In this document: positions 36,301-44,445 of the stretch, piece after piece | Numbering within the stretch: position 1 is the stretch's first letter | Layout: each line of letters opens with the position of its first letter | Assembly (NCBI GenBank): GCA_051651625.1 | Contig: JBOFSQ010000015.1 | Span: forward strand, 6,400 to 70,399 | Direction of reading: 5' to 3' | Source: JBOFSQ01 sp051651625 | GTDB taxonomy: Bacteria; Planctomycetota; Planctomycetia; Pirellulales; Thermoguttaceae | Length of the DNA: 64,000 nt | Notes under the pieces: generated by a model | Database searches by the model: none | What the model saw: only the letters and a program-made list of their open reading frames with translations | What the model was told of the DNA's origin: nothing | Translations under genes and position numbers: made by a program

Positions 36301-37544
36301 GGATTTGGGACGCCCCCGGCGAAGGCGCGGGCGATGTTTACGCGGTCAAGTCGTTTGAAGTTGATTCTGTATCGGTCAAAAGTGCGGTACTTCGTGTGAC
36401 CGCAGATGACGAATACACTGCGTATTTTGCGGGGAAGTCGCTCGGTTCAAACAATAGCTGGAATCGCATTCAGCAGTTTGACGTGACGGGTTTGGTGAAG
36501 CAAGGTACAAACGTAATCGCCATTCACGGCCACAACGCTGCCGGCCCGCGCGGACTGATTGCGGAACTGACGATTCAGTTTCACGACGGACAGATTCAAG
36601 TGATTCCAAGTGACAGTAGTTGGAATGTTTCTTCGCAACCGATTACCGATTGGCAACTCGGTGGCGCAAAGGTTAAGTCTTGGAAGCGGGCGACAGAGTT
36701 GTCGGGGTTTGCCAGCAGTTTGTGGGAGACGCATTCAACGATGGGGCCGCCAAAACTAGACGACGCCATTAGTACAGTGTCGCAAGCCGCTACTATCTCA
36801 CACGAAACGACGGGGCCGCTGGCGATGCGCTGGTACGATGCGAACGGCGAATCGCTCAAGCGCGGCGTCTTGCCTTACGACATCTATGCAGGTGAGACTG
36901 TCGCGGGGATTTACCAAGTCGCGTGCCCACCCGGCGCGAAGACGCTACATATTCACATGCCGCGAAGCAGTTCCGCAAAGGTTGTTTCGGCGACGCTACA
37001 ATCTGGCAACGCATCGCCGCAACCGCTCCCCATCACGACGAGTGGATTGACAACATCCGTCCAACTTCCGCAAGCGTCAAAGCAAGAGCAATCTGTATTT
37101 GTGAAGATGGAACTATCGGGCGGCGAGTATGGTGGCGGAGTGTTTGCCGTGCCGATGACGTTCGATTGTGGTGAAGGTGAAATGCCGCTTGGAGACTGGT
37201 CACAAATGCCATCGCTTGAGACTTACAGCGGCGGAATCGTGTACGGCAAGACCGTTTCGCTCGACCCAAGTCAGTTTGTCGCTGGCAAGCGTACCATCTT
37301 GGATTTGGGACGAGTTGTCTCATCGGCGGAGGTTTTCGTCAACGGAAAACCTGCTGGCATTCGTGTTGCGTCGCCTTGGAAGTTCGACATAACCGACCTC
37401 ATCAAACCCGGCGACAATACGATTGATGTACACGTTTACAACACACTTGGCAACCACTACATCACGATCCCGACTCGTTACCGCGGACAAATCGAGTCTG
37501 GCTTGATCGGGCCGGTAACGATTTTGCAAGAGGTTGGGGAGTAG
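33327..37544 (+). CDS. Secreted GH106-like glycosyl hydrolase (alpha-L-rhamnosidase type)
   Basis: A 1405-residue protein with signal peptide MQLTSKHFHFVIGCLFLLVLAGGGSALAQ. The N-terminal half fits GH106-type enzymes: PPGGFGNVAFYWWLGDPLTKERLAWQLERL, then GLQINYAHSD, a TIM-barrel region with FFFSDELDF and HGGWWEWAPPCNHFRMPYW, and a flavodoxin-like region (YRVLVLPHSKVL). The C-terminal half has two galactose-binding-like modules, with VYAVKSFEVD, LRVTADDEYTAYFAGK and FVNGKPAGIRVASPWKFDITDLIKPGDN. GH106 enzymes release rhamnose from plant or microbial polysaccharides. It lies downstream of module 3 but 620 bases away, across the palindromic element, so co-transcription is uncertain. Confidence 0.82.
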   Translation: MQLTSKHFHFVIGCLFLLVLAGGGSALAQDSSTNSNVPRGWKNPSLNRDSFWNEFRTPPGGFGNVAFYWWLGDPLTKERLAWQLERLANSKTSGLQINYAHSDKGGQLWGLTYESDPPLFSDAWWELVKWYVAESDKNGIGVSLSDYTLGISQGWKWDEAIAAYPEIIGASLRCESIAVKAGESFSRSIPDDTVSVSVFVDGVLKSLPFEPRTELRWTAPANFGAKLYLIRAVRVNPSIDPMHPKSGKAVVEKFFQPFEDKNPNQPGKGVNFFFSDELDFRVNGRLWNSYFAEEFQKRKGYDVRPELAALFDDVGPRTVKIRLDYNDVMVALQEENYFKPVFDWHQQRGMTYGCDHGGRGRDVMEFGDYFRTQRWNQGPGSDQPGLGRDIVKTKVAASIAHLYERPRVWLEGYYGSGWGTSSEQVVDATWVNFLNGYNLLTLHGLYYSTHGGWWEWAPPCNHFRMPYWNHFKEFLTASERLSYLFTQGNHVCDVAVLYPVVAAEAGIDANVSIQTAFDVCNKIYRSGIDLDFIDFESIERATIADGRLEVAGESYRVLVLPHSKVLRHGTLEKVVAFAEAGGIVVSIGALPEFSDRLGANDPEVKKLAEKLPQQTHYANADEAVKGMNSLLQKDVTVATANSVVPYTHRKIADQDVYAFYQLPANAEVTMRVATGKPELWDVWTGEKKSVTVLEQSDSVGTRIALENDPADLVIVVFAAGKAEVSPARPEPKQFRTTPVDGLWQTQIVPTLDNSFGDFRIPAVKGEMIGPEARRFRYATTPVQNADAEMRWQTYAFGPKFRQLGPLPGNMSTSELDALESQLVSLEKFSQTESPATVAGKQQPWHDYNFSWRYGVEGDAGHQGYHGLKENMYDTFIRLGKYATSGHLETVRQPEDGGTRYYLWTTILAPRDTDGVLLTHAMQPSAVWIRNQKVDLSKTTTVPLVKGANSLLLRYDSPGIGYFTVVTPDSEFATEAKKIASSSAASWSQAAFWIWDAPGEGAGDVYAVKSFEVDSVSVKSAVLRVTADDEYTAYFAGKSLGSNNSWNRIQQFDVTGLVKQGTNVIAIHGHNAAGPRGLIAELTIQFHDGQIQVIPSDSSWNVSSQPITDWQLGGAKVKSWKRATELSGFASSLWETHSTMGPPKLDDAISTVSQAATISHETTGPLAMRWYDANGESLKRGVLPYDIYAGETVAGIYQVACPPGAKTLHIHMPRSSSAKVVSATLQSGNASPQPLPITTSGLTTSVQLPQASKQEQSVFVKMELSGGEYGGGVFAVPMTFDCGEGEMPLGDWSQMPSLETYSGGIVYGKTVSLDPSQFVAGKRTILDLGRVVSSAEVFVNGKPAGIRVASPWKFDITDLIKPGDNTIDVHVYNTLGNHYITIPTRYRGQIESGLIGPVTILQEVGE

Positions 37545-37945
37545 ATGAGTTTTTCAAGTGTGACTTGAGACCTGATCGAGTCTACTCAATCATCCACGCG
37601 AACTCTAATAGACTTTTTCGGAAACATGAAGTTGGGGCGATTGAGTAGTTCTGGTTCGGCATGCCGAACCCTCCAGTTATCATACGCCGCAGGCGTTTGG
37701 AGGGTTCGGCTATGCCGAACCGATGTACGAGTGCAAGTTTCCGAACAGGTCTAATGCAACTCGGCGACGCCGCAAAACGGTGAAGCTAGTGAAGGTTTCC
37801 CGTTTCGCGCGAAATTGCAAACTCGTTTTCGATGGACATGTCGATTCCCCCTCATTGACGATGGTAACTCGCGCGGTATGCTGGTTGCCAGTTGTTCGGT
37901 GGTTTCTCGGTTCCCTTTAGTTTCTCTTTTGAAAGGAGACAGACA
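37545..37945. repeat. Intergenic stretch: double-palindrome repeat copy 2 and module 4 upstream block
   Basis: It holds the double palindrome (37653-37721), nearly identical to the one at 17957-18025, then a remnant reading QLGDAAKR-stop at about 37758-37784, then the conserved block leading to the module 4 promoter. No gene is called. Confidence 0.7.
37855..37882 (+). promoter_or_regulatory. Promoter of pilin module 4
   Basis: TTGACG (37855-37860), a 16-base spacer and TATGCT (37877-37882). The left arm of the flanking inverted repeat has two changes (ATGGTAAC), so the operator-like symmetry is weakened. Confidence 0.55.
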
Positions 37946-39215
37946 ATGGACAAGATGCTGATGATTTTGGTTTGTGGTTTGGAAACAATTCTCGACGCTG
38001 CGTGCGCCGCTTGTGGCACGCCAAATGTTAAGATGGGGGGGGGGGGGCAGAGTTGGTAAACTCTGCGATGTCTTTGGCGTCTTCTCTGACGCCGATTGCT
38101 CCACCTCTGCTACTCGAAATCGCTCTCGCGGTTTCACGCTCGTTGAACTTCTGGTGGTGATCGCCATCATTGGCGTTCTGGTCGCACTCTTACTTCCCGC
38201 CGTGCAAGCTGCGCGCGAAGCGGCAAGAAGGATGCAGTGTACCAACAATCTCAAACAGTTGGGACTGGCTCTGCACAATTATCACGACACTTATGGGGCG
38301 TTTCCAGCAAAAACATCAGCCAAAATCGGTGGAAACAACAACAAGGCAACAGGAGGTGAAGATGGTGACTGGAGCGCGTTGTTTCACCTTCTACCATTCG
38401 TTGAACAGACGGCGAAGTACGACCAGATCAACAGCAGCGGTCCATCGTATCCGCGCGAGCGGAATAGCGACGCGATTTTTGGGACAACGATTGCTGGTTT
38501 TCGCTGTCCTTCGGACGGTGGTGGTGTTCAATATATGGCGACCAACTATGTGCTCTGTCTCTCCGACATCATTCACGATTGTGAGAGTATAGACCAAGCC
38601 AACCGATCTAATGTACGGTCTATGTTTCCAAATAGTCAGTGGAAGAGTATGGCTGCTATCACCGACGGCACAAGCAACACGCTTGCATTAGGCGAAGCGG
38701 TGATGGGAAGTGGTGGCACAATGAGTAGAGTACGCGGTGGTATTCAGATGAATATAGCCAGTGCCAACGATTCTGCGGGCACAAAATGCATGCCAGCACA
38801 AGTCACCACTGATGGCAAAACGTTGAGTAATCCCTACAATTTCATGGACACCTCGCTGACTCAGTACAACCTTGCCAACGGTAATCGTCGCGGTGGACGG
38901 ATTCACGATGGTTCCGCGTTGCACACAGGATTTCATGCCGCGACGCCTCCCAACGCGCCATCGTGCTATAGTCGCGGAGTGTACACCCCAAAAGCGGACT
39001 TGCCACAAATGCGATGGGGACTGTATCCCGCAACAAGTTCTCACTCTGGTGGTGTTAACGTCGGATTCTTTGATGGTAGTATTCGGTTTATATCGGATAC
39101 GGTTGATTACAATGGTGCCACGCAACCTGAGCCAAATCCGGTGTCGGGGGCGTCACTTCAAGGAGTTTGGGGCGCGCTCGGTTCGCCAAATGGTGGTGAA
39201 GCGAAGTCGATATAG
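37946..39215 (+). CDS. DUF1559 pilin-like protein, module 4, poly-G run out of frame
   Basis: ATG 37946 behind AAAGGAGAC begins MDKMLMILVCGLETILDAAC, nearly identical to copies 1 and 3. A run of 13 G (38035-38047) puts the frame off, and a TAA at 38057 ends the product after 37 residues. The shifted frame carries RSRGFTLVELLVVIAIIGVLVA and an intact DUF1559 domain ending in H-X9-DG (HSGGVNVGFFDG). That frame is open back to a GTG at 37974, with no ribosome site. Losing one G would restore the protein. The intact downstream lipoprotein gene (39252) argues against simple decay. Confidence 0.85.
38035..38093 (+). repeat. Poly-G run (13 G) with two downstream hairpins, module 4
   Basis: Thirteen G (38035-38047), then GCAGAGTT-GGTA-AACTCTGC (38047-38066) and GGCGTC-TTCTCT-GACGCC (38076-38093), the same as in module 1. 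Confidence 0.85.
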
Positions 39216-39251
39216 TAACGAGTCTAACGAAACGTGTAAAAGGAGCGAGTT

Positions 39252-39746
39252 ATGAAATATGGTATTGCCGGATTTACGGTTGCGATTTGTTTTGTAGTGT
39301 TATGTGGTTGCGGTGGTGAAGAACGCCCCAAAGATATGCCACCGGTTTTTCCGTGTACGCTAACGATCACGCAGGACGGTAAACCGCTTGAGGGAGCACT
39401 TGTTGCTCTCTACAACCAAGATGCCGCCTTGCAAAAGTGGACAGCAGGTGGAACGACCGATGCCAGCGGGAGTGTAACACCGTCCACGCAGGGGCGGTAT
39501 CGTGGCGTCGTACCGGGTAAGTACAAGATTACTGTCACCAAGATCATTTCCGAAGGTGGTGTTGTTATCAGTGAGGAAACGGCGACGACGCCCGAAAAAT
39601 CAACACCGGGCAAGACGTGGTCTTATGTCGAGAAAAAATACGACAATATCGCTACTACTCCCTTGGAGATCGATATGCCCAAGTCGAAGTTTGCGACGAT
39701 TTTGGATGCGGGAGTTGCGGTCAAAAACGAAGTCGTGTCGTATTAA
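39252..39746 (+). CDS. Small lipoprotein, module 4
   Basis: A 164-residue lipoprotein with signal MKYGIAGFTVAICFVVLCGCG and a lipobox ending CGC. The mature part (MPPVFPCTLTITQDGKPLEGALVALY, GTTDASGSVTPST, VVPGKYKITVTK) has the same Ig-like pattern as the other module lipoproteins. AAAAGGAGCGAG precedes the ATG. It is 36 bases after the pilin-like gene. If that gene is off, this one may still be translated from its own ribosome site. Confidence 0.8.
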   Translation: MKYGIAGFTVAICFVVLCGCGGEERPKDMPPVFPCTLTITQDGKPLEGALVALYNQDAALQKWTAGGTTDASGSVTPSTQGRYRGVVPGKYKITVTKIISEGGVVISEETATTPEKSTPGKTWSYVEKKYDNIATTPLEIDMPKSKFATILDAGVAVKNEVVSY

Positions 39747-39753
39747 ATCGTAG

Positions 39754-40081
39754 GTAAGCGTTCACGGACTTTGCCATGCTGGCGTTGCCGCATTTGCCCC
39801 GACGGGGCAGCAATTTCAATAACCGTATGCAAGCGGTACTCCGCGCAGCTTACGGTGGCGACACCACAAAAATCGAGCGTCTGTAGGACGCCACTGACAG
39901 CACGGTTGACTCAAACGTTTGGTAGCGTCCTACAGACGCACAGAATTTTCGTTCGCGCCACCGGCGGTTGCGTTTGCCGCTGTCGCGGCTGCACTTACCG
40001 CCGGTTATTGAGATACTGCCCCGTGGGGGCAAAAACACGCCGCGTTCACAACAAACAGCAAACCAAACCGTGAACCGTTAC
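39754..40081. repeat. Palindromic intergenic element, copy A
   Basis: The element starts with GTAAGCGTTCACGG (39754), eight bases after a stop codon, and ends with CCGTGAACCGTTAC (40068-40081). Inside, the segment TTTGCCCCGACGGGGCAGC and arms GCGTCTGTAGGACGC and GCGTCCTACAGACGC form large hairpins. A copy in the opposite orientation lies at 54483-54798. Another end motif (CGTGAACGGTTAC) follows at 40161-40173. No gene is seen up to 40298. Confidence 0.8.
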
Positions 40082-40297
40082 AATCGTAGTTCGTGCGCGA
40101 CATACGTCGCGTGTGCGGGATGTGTAAATCCCGTATCTACCTTAACGATGCCACACAAATCGTGAACGGTTACGGTTTTTCTACTCGCATCGCGTATGCG
40201 TCCCCTCTGGCACGTTTCTATTTTCGCCGTACAATTCTCGCAAAATGGCACAAGCAAACGCGATAGCGGCGTTCGTGCAACGGTACTGGAGGTTTCG

Positions 40298-41797
40298 ATG
40301 ATTGTCTCGTATTTGGCACGGTGGTGTGTTGGGTGTGCGGCGTTCGTTTTGGTTGGATTCTGTTTCGTTGGTCTGCACGGAACGTCAGTCCTTCAGGCGG
40401 CAGAGCGGCTTAATGTTGTCGTTGTCTTGGTTGATGACCTTGGGCACGCCGATCTTGGATGTTGCGGTAGCACGTTTTTTGAAACGCCACACATCGATGC
40501 ACTCGCAGCAAGCGGTCTGCGTTTCACGAGCGGTTATGCGGCGTGTGCCGTCTGTTCGCCGACACGCGCCGCTCTGCAAACAGGCCTCAATCCGGCGCGA
40601 CTCGGACTAACCGACTGGATTCGCGGACGTTTTCAAGGCGGCATCATCCGCGATGGACGAAATCCAACCGAATATGTTGTCACGCCAAACGCGACGATTG
40701 CGTGTCCGCCCAATCCGCTCTTTCTCGATCCTAACGCGCAGCGGTCGCTGGCGTCGCTCTTTCACGAGGCCGGTTATGTGACAGGTCACATCGGCAAGTG
40801 GCATCTCGGTCAAGAGGAGCAAACGCCGCAGCACTTCGGGTACGACACGAACGTTGCGGGGTGTGACCTCGGTCAGCCGCCGAGTTATTTTGACCCGTAT
40901 GAATCCGATCCCGCTCGCACCGATTATGTCATTCCGGCGGCGGTGCTCTCGCGGCGAGTGAAGGGTGAATACTTGACCGACCGCGAAGGTGACGAGGCTG
41001 TAGCGTTTGTGAAACGAAACCGCAACGCACCGTTTTTCTTGCACTTGGCGCACTACGCCGTTCACACACCACTCCAAGCCAAAGAGGCGGACATTGCGGA
41101 GTTCCGCGACAAAAACAAGCAGAACACGTCGCCACAGAAAAATGCCGTTTATGCCGCGATGATTCGGAGCGTGGACGACTCACTCGGAAAACTGGTCGCC
41201 GCGCTGCGCGATGAAAATCTCCTCGACCGCACGGTGATTGTTTTCACGTCGGACAACGGCGGACTGCTGGGGAGCACGAGCAACGCCCCGCTGCGGAGCG
41301 GCAAGGGGTTTCCGTATGAGGGAGGGATTCGCGTCCCGTGGATCATCGCGGGTGCCGCGATTCCTGCGTCCGAACGCGGCACGACGCGCGACGTGCCGAT
41401 TGTCACGCACGATCTTGCACCGACGCTTTTGGAACTGGCGGACGTAAAGCATAACGTTGCGTTTGACGGAGTTAGTTTCGCGCCGCTTCTGCGCGGGGAT
41501 GTTCCGATGCCGCCACGTCTCTTGGTGTGGCACTATCCGCACTACCGCTTTGAACAGGCGAACGATCTCCCGCCGTACACGATTCTCCGCGACGGGTCGC
41601 AGAAGTTGATCCGTTTTTACGCGACGAACGAGAAGTACCCGAATCGCTACGAACTCTACGATCTTGAAGCCGATCCGGCAGAGACAAAGAACATAGCCGC
41701 CGCGTCGCGTGATACCGTCACTGCACTAGAGCAAAAGATGGATGCCGAACTCGTCCGCTTTGGCGCACGCATGCCACGTCCTCTGAAGCAGGAATGA
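40298..41797 (+). CDS. Secreted arylsulfatase-type sulfatase
   Basis: A 499-residue formylglycine sulfatase that would remove sulfate from sugars or aryl substrates. After a signal-like N-terminus (MIVSYLARWCVGCAAFVLVG) come metal ligands in VVLVDDLGHADLG. The activation motif is CSPTRAALQTG, in which the cysteine is converted to formylglycine, and GHIGKWHLG and FTSDNGG follow. ATG 40298 has CTGGAGG seven bases upstream. Length and motif order are normal for the arylsulfatase A group. No anaerobic maturase is in the window. It stands downstream of module 4, across the palindromic element. Confidence 0.92.
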   Translation: MIVSYLARWCVGCAAFVLVGFCFVGLHGTSVLQAAERLNVVVVLVDDLGHADLGCCGSTFFETPHIDALAASGLRFTSGYAACAVCSPTRAALQTGLNPARLGLTDWIRGRFQGGIIRDGRNPTEYVVTPNATIACPPNPLFLDPNAQRSLASLFHEAGYVTGHIGKWHLGQEEQTPQHFGYDTNVAGCDLGQPPSYFDPYESDPARTDYVIPAAVLSRRVKGEYLTDREGDEAVAFVKRNRNAPFFLHLAHYAVHTPLQAKEADIAEFRDKNKQNTSPQKNAVYAAMIRSVDDSLGKLVAALRDENLLDRTVIVFTSDNGGLLGSTSNAPLRSGKGFPYEGGIRVPWIIAGAAIPASERGTTRDVPIVTHDLAPTLLELADVKHNVAFDGVSFAPLLRGDVPMPPRLLVWHYPHYRFEQANDLPPYTILRDGSQKLIRFYATNEKYPNRYELYDLEADPAETKNIAAASRDTVTALEQKMDAELVRFGARMPRPLKQE

Positions 41798-41845
41798 GAA
41801 AGCGAGACGACGCTATACTCAAAACGGGGTGAAAATGCTGGTTTG

Positions 41846-41950
41846 AATGGCAGGCGGAATGAAGGCGGTATTCCCGCCGCAATGACGCTGTTCGGCGTCG
41901 ATTGGTCGTTCTGCGTCATTGCGCGAGTACGCTTCATTCCGCCTGCCATT
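41846..41950. repeat. Inverted-repeat element after the sulfatase gene
   Basis: Perfect 19-base arms, AATGGCAGGCGGAATGAAG (41846-41864) and its inverse (41932-41950), enclose smaller palindromes such as GGCGG-TATT-CCGCC and GCAATGACGC/GCGTCATTGC. It may serve as a terminator or be a small MITE-like element. The rest of 41798-42119 shows no gene. Confidence 0.7.
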
Positions 41951-42119
41951 GCGACACCGACAGACAAATTGTCGCCATCGCGAAGCCATCATTGCCAACA
42001 CACAAAAGGGCGGTAGAATTATCAGCCGTTACTGTCGCTGAGTTGCGTTCAGGGTGGTGTTTCGTATCTTCACCTCCTTCCCCAAAAAAATTCAAACCGA
42101 TTTTAGACCGAAATATCTT

Positions 42120-42872
42120 ATGGCAGGACATTCTCACTGGGCTGGTATAAAGCACAAAAAGGCGCTCGTTGATGCGAAGCGTGGTAAGTTGTGGAGCAAG
42201 CTCGCCAAGGCGATCATTATCGCTGCGAAGCTCGGCGGCGGCGACCCCGACGCGAACATTCGTCTCCGCGCGGCGATTGACGAAGCGAAGGCGGTAAGTC
42301 TCCCGAAAGACAACATCCTGCGTGCGATCAAACGTGGAACGGGTGCGAGCGACGCCGATGAACTGATCGAAGTCGTCTACGAAGGGTACGGCCCCGGCGG
42401 CGTCGCGATTATTGCGGAAGGCGTCACCGACAACCGTAACCGCACTGCGCCAGAGATTCGCAAAATCTTTGAAGTGTCGGGCGGAAAGTTTGGGACTTCT
42501 GGGTGCGTCGCTTGGAACTTTCAGCGCAAAGGAATCTTCGTCGTTGATCAAAACGCGACGACCGAAGAGAAGCTGCTAGAGTGCGTTCTTGATGCTGGTG
42601 CCGATGATGTTGTTGCGCAGGGCGACGCATTTGAAGTAACGTGCAGCCCCGATTCTTATGCAAGTGTTGCCAGTGCGCTCGAGAAAGCGATGATTGCTGT
42701 TGAATCGTCGCAGCTTGCGCTCGTTGCCAACGACTCCGCACTGATCGACGACCTCGCCACGGCGCAAAAAGTGACGAAGCTAATGGAAATGCTCGACGAC
42801 CACGACGACATTCAAACCGTCTCATCCAATTACGCATTTTCCGACGCGGTCAGTGCCGCTATGGAAGAATGA
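42120..42872 (+). CDS. yebC: YebC/PmpR-family protein
   Basis: A 250-residue YebC-family protein recognised by the N-terminal MAGHSHWAGIKHKKALVDAKRGKLW and the downstream DNIxRAIKRGTG and YEGYGPGGVAIIAE blocks. Members have been described as transcription regulators and, more recently, as ribosome-associated factors that help translate proline-rich stretches. The C-terminus is typical. No clear ribosome site precedes ATG 42120. Its stop is seven bases before the cytochrome gene. Confidence 0.93.
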   Translation: MAGHSHWAGIKHKKALVDAKRGKLWSKLAKAIIIAAKLGGGDPDANIRLRAAIDEAKAVSLPKDNILRAIKRGTGASDADELIEVVYEGYGPGGVAIIAEGVTDNRNRTAPEIRKIFEVSGGKFGTSGCVAWNFQRKGIFVVDQNATTEEKLLECVLDAGADDVVAQGDAFEVTCSPDSYASVASALEKAMIAVESSQLALVANDSALIDDLATAQKVTKLMEMLDDHDDIQTVSSNYAFSDAVSAAMEE

Positions 42873-42879
42873 GGCTCCG

Positions 42880-44349
42880 ATGTCACGATTCACTCTTCTC
42901 TTGCGACGAATCTTTTTCGTCGTGGTGTTCATTGTCGGTATGACATTCACGCGTGCCGATGATGTTGAAAAATTTTGGCTCGACACGCCGCCGCCAGCGG
43001 CAGCGATTGTCTTTTCTGGTTTTTTGAACGGGTACGTCGAACCGTGTGGCTGCGCGGGTCTTGACCGAATGAAAGGCGGACTCGGACGACGCCACACGTT
43101 TTTCGAGCAGCTACGCGAGCGCGGATGGAATCTCATTCCGATAGATGCGGGGAATCTCAACAAAGGTGCGAGTCCGCTCGAAGAGCAGAAGTTTCAGTTC
43201 GTCATCGAAGAGGCGATGCGACTGATGCAGTATCAAGCCGTCGGAATGGGTGACCGCGAACTTCTCTTCCCGCCAACAACGCTGCTGCTCTACACTGCCG
43301 ACACGGTCGGGAATCCGAAGCGGTACACGTCGGCCAACGTTGCCCTTTTCGATTTTGATCCAACAATCCTCGCACCATATCGCATTGCGACGAGCGGTGG
43401 TGTCCGTGTTGGTGTCGTGAGTGCTCTCGGAAAGTCGCTACAACAAAACATCACCGCCGCGGATGAAGTTGTGTTTGTCGATCCTCTTGTACCAGTTCGC
43501 AACGCTGTCGCGCAGCTCAAAAAAGTTCCGTGCGATTTCATTGCACTCATTTTTCACGGTTCGACTTCCGAACGTGACGCACTTCTCGCGGAGTTTCCAA
43601 ACAACACATTCAGTTTTGTGATTCCGTCGGAGACGCCCGCCGAACCGCCGCTCGAACCGCAAAAACTGCCATGCGGGGCGTGGCTCATCGAAGTCGGCCT
43701 CAAAGGGAGTTACGTCGTTGTCGCCGAAATTGGGAGCGACAAATCGTTGTCGGCGATTAAGTTTCACCGCGTCGCGCTCGACGGGAGATTTACGATGTCG
43801 CCCGGCGTTCTCGCTGCGATGCAGAGTTATCAAGACTATCTCAAAGATGTTGGCTGGGAAGGACTCGGTTTGCGTCCAACGCCGTCGCCGCAGGCCGACA
43901 AGAACGGAAAGTTTGTCGGCTCGGCATCGTGTCGTAATTGCCACGAAAAGTCGTTTGATGTTTGGAAAACGTCGTCGCACGCCAGCGCGCTTCGCGCACT
44001 CGTTGACGTGTCAAAACCTGCGCGGCAATACGATCCAGAGTGTATCGCTTGTCACGTTGTTGGATGGAATCCATCGGATGCGACGCCGTATACCAGCGGG
44101 TTCGTTTCGCAGCAGAAGACGCCGCTCTTGGCAGACGTTGGTTGCGAGAGTTGTCACGGTCCGGGTGAAGTCCACGTTGCGGCTGAGACGAACGGTTCGG
44201 CGGCGGCGAAAAATACGGCGCGACTCGATGTGCGTCTTACTCTCGAAGGCGCACGCCACCACTGCACACAATGTCACGACCACGAAAACAGCCCAGCGTT
44301 TAATTTCGACACCTACTGGGATAAAGTGAAACACAAAGAAGTTCCGTGA
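42880..44349 (+). CDS. Periplasmic four-haem cytochrome c with a metallophosphatase-like N-terminus
   Basis: A 489-residue exported protein (signal RRIFFVVVFIVGMTFTRA). The N-terminal half resembles the 5'-nucleotidase/metallophosphoesterase fold (FSGFLNGYVEPCGCAGLDRMKGGLGRR, IDAGNL, GMGDREL), but several metal ligands are not obvious. The C-terminal part has four CXXCH haem sites (CRNCH, CIACH, CESCH, CTQCH), in the style of cytochrome c554. The combination is common in planctomycetes and suggests electron transfer in the periplasm. The substrate is unknown. It follows yebC by seven bases. Confidence 0.85.
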   Translation: MSRFTLLLRRIFFVVVFIVGMTFTRADDVEKFWLDTPPPAAAIVFSGFLNGYVEPCGCAGLDRMKGGLGRRHTFFEQLRERGWNLIPIDAGNLNKGASPLEEQKFQFVIEEAMRLMQYQAVGMGDRELLFPPTTLLLYTADTVGNPKRYTSANVALFDFDPTILAPYRIATSGGVRVGVVSALGKSLQQNITAADEVVFVDPLVPVRNAVAQLKKVPCDFIALIFHGSTSERDALLAEFPNNTFSFVIPSETPAEPPLEPQKLPCGAWLIEVGLKGSYVVVAEIGSDKSLSAIKFHRVALDGRFTMSPGVLAAMQSYQDYLKDVGWEGLGLRPTPSPQADKNGKFVGSASCRNCHEKSFDVWKTSSHASALRALVDVSKPARQYDPECIACHVVGWNPSDATPYTSGFVSQQKTPLLADVGCESCHGPGEVHVAAETNGSAAAKNTARLDVRLTLEGARHHCTQCHDHENSPAFNFDTYWDKVKHKEVP

Positions 44350-44387
44350 CAATTGACGATTTGTAGTCGTGTGCGCCATGTATCGCC

Positions 44388-44407
44388 ATTCCCGCGAAGG
44401 TGGGAAT
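44388..44407. repeat. ATTCCCGC-type hairpin repeat
   Basis: ATTCCCGCGAAGGTGGGAAT folds as a small stem around GAAG. It belongs to the dispersed family also seen at 13969, 47480, 61809 and, in longer form, at 56131. Confidence 0.6.
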
Positions 44408-44445
44408 CCGGAGAGAACATTGCAGACATAATAGAGGACAACTTT

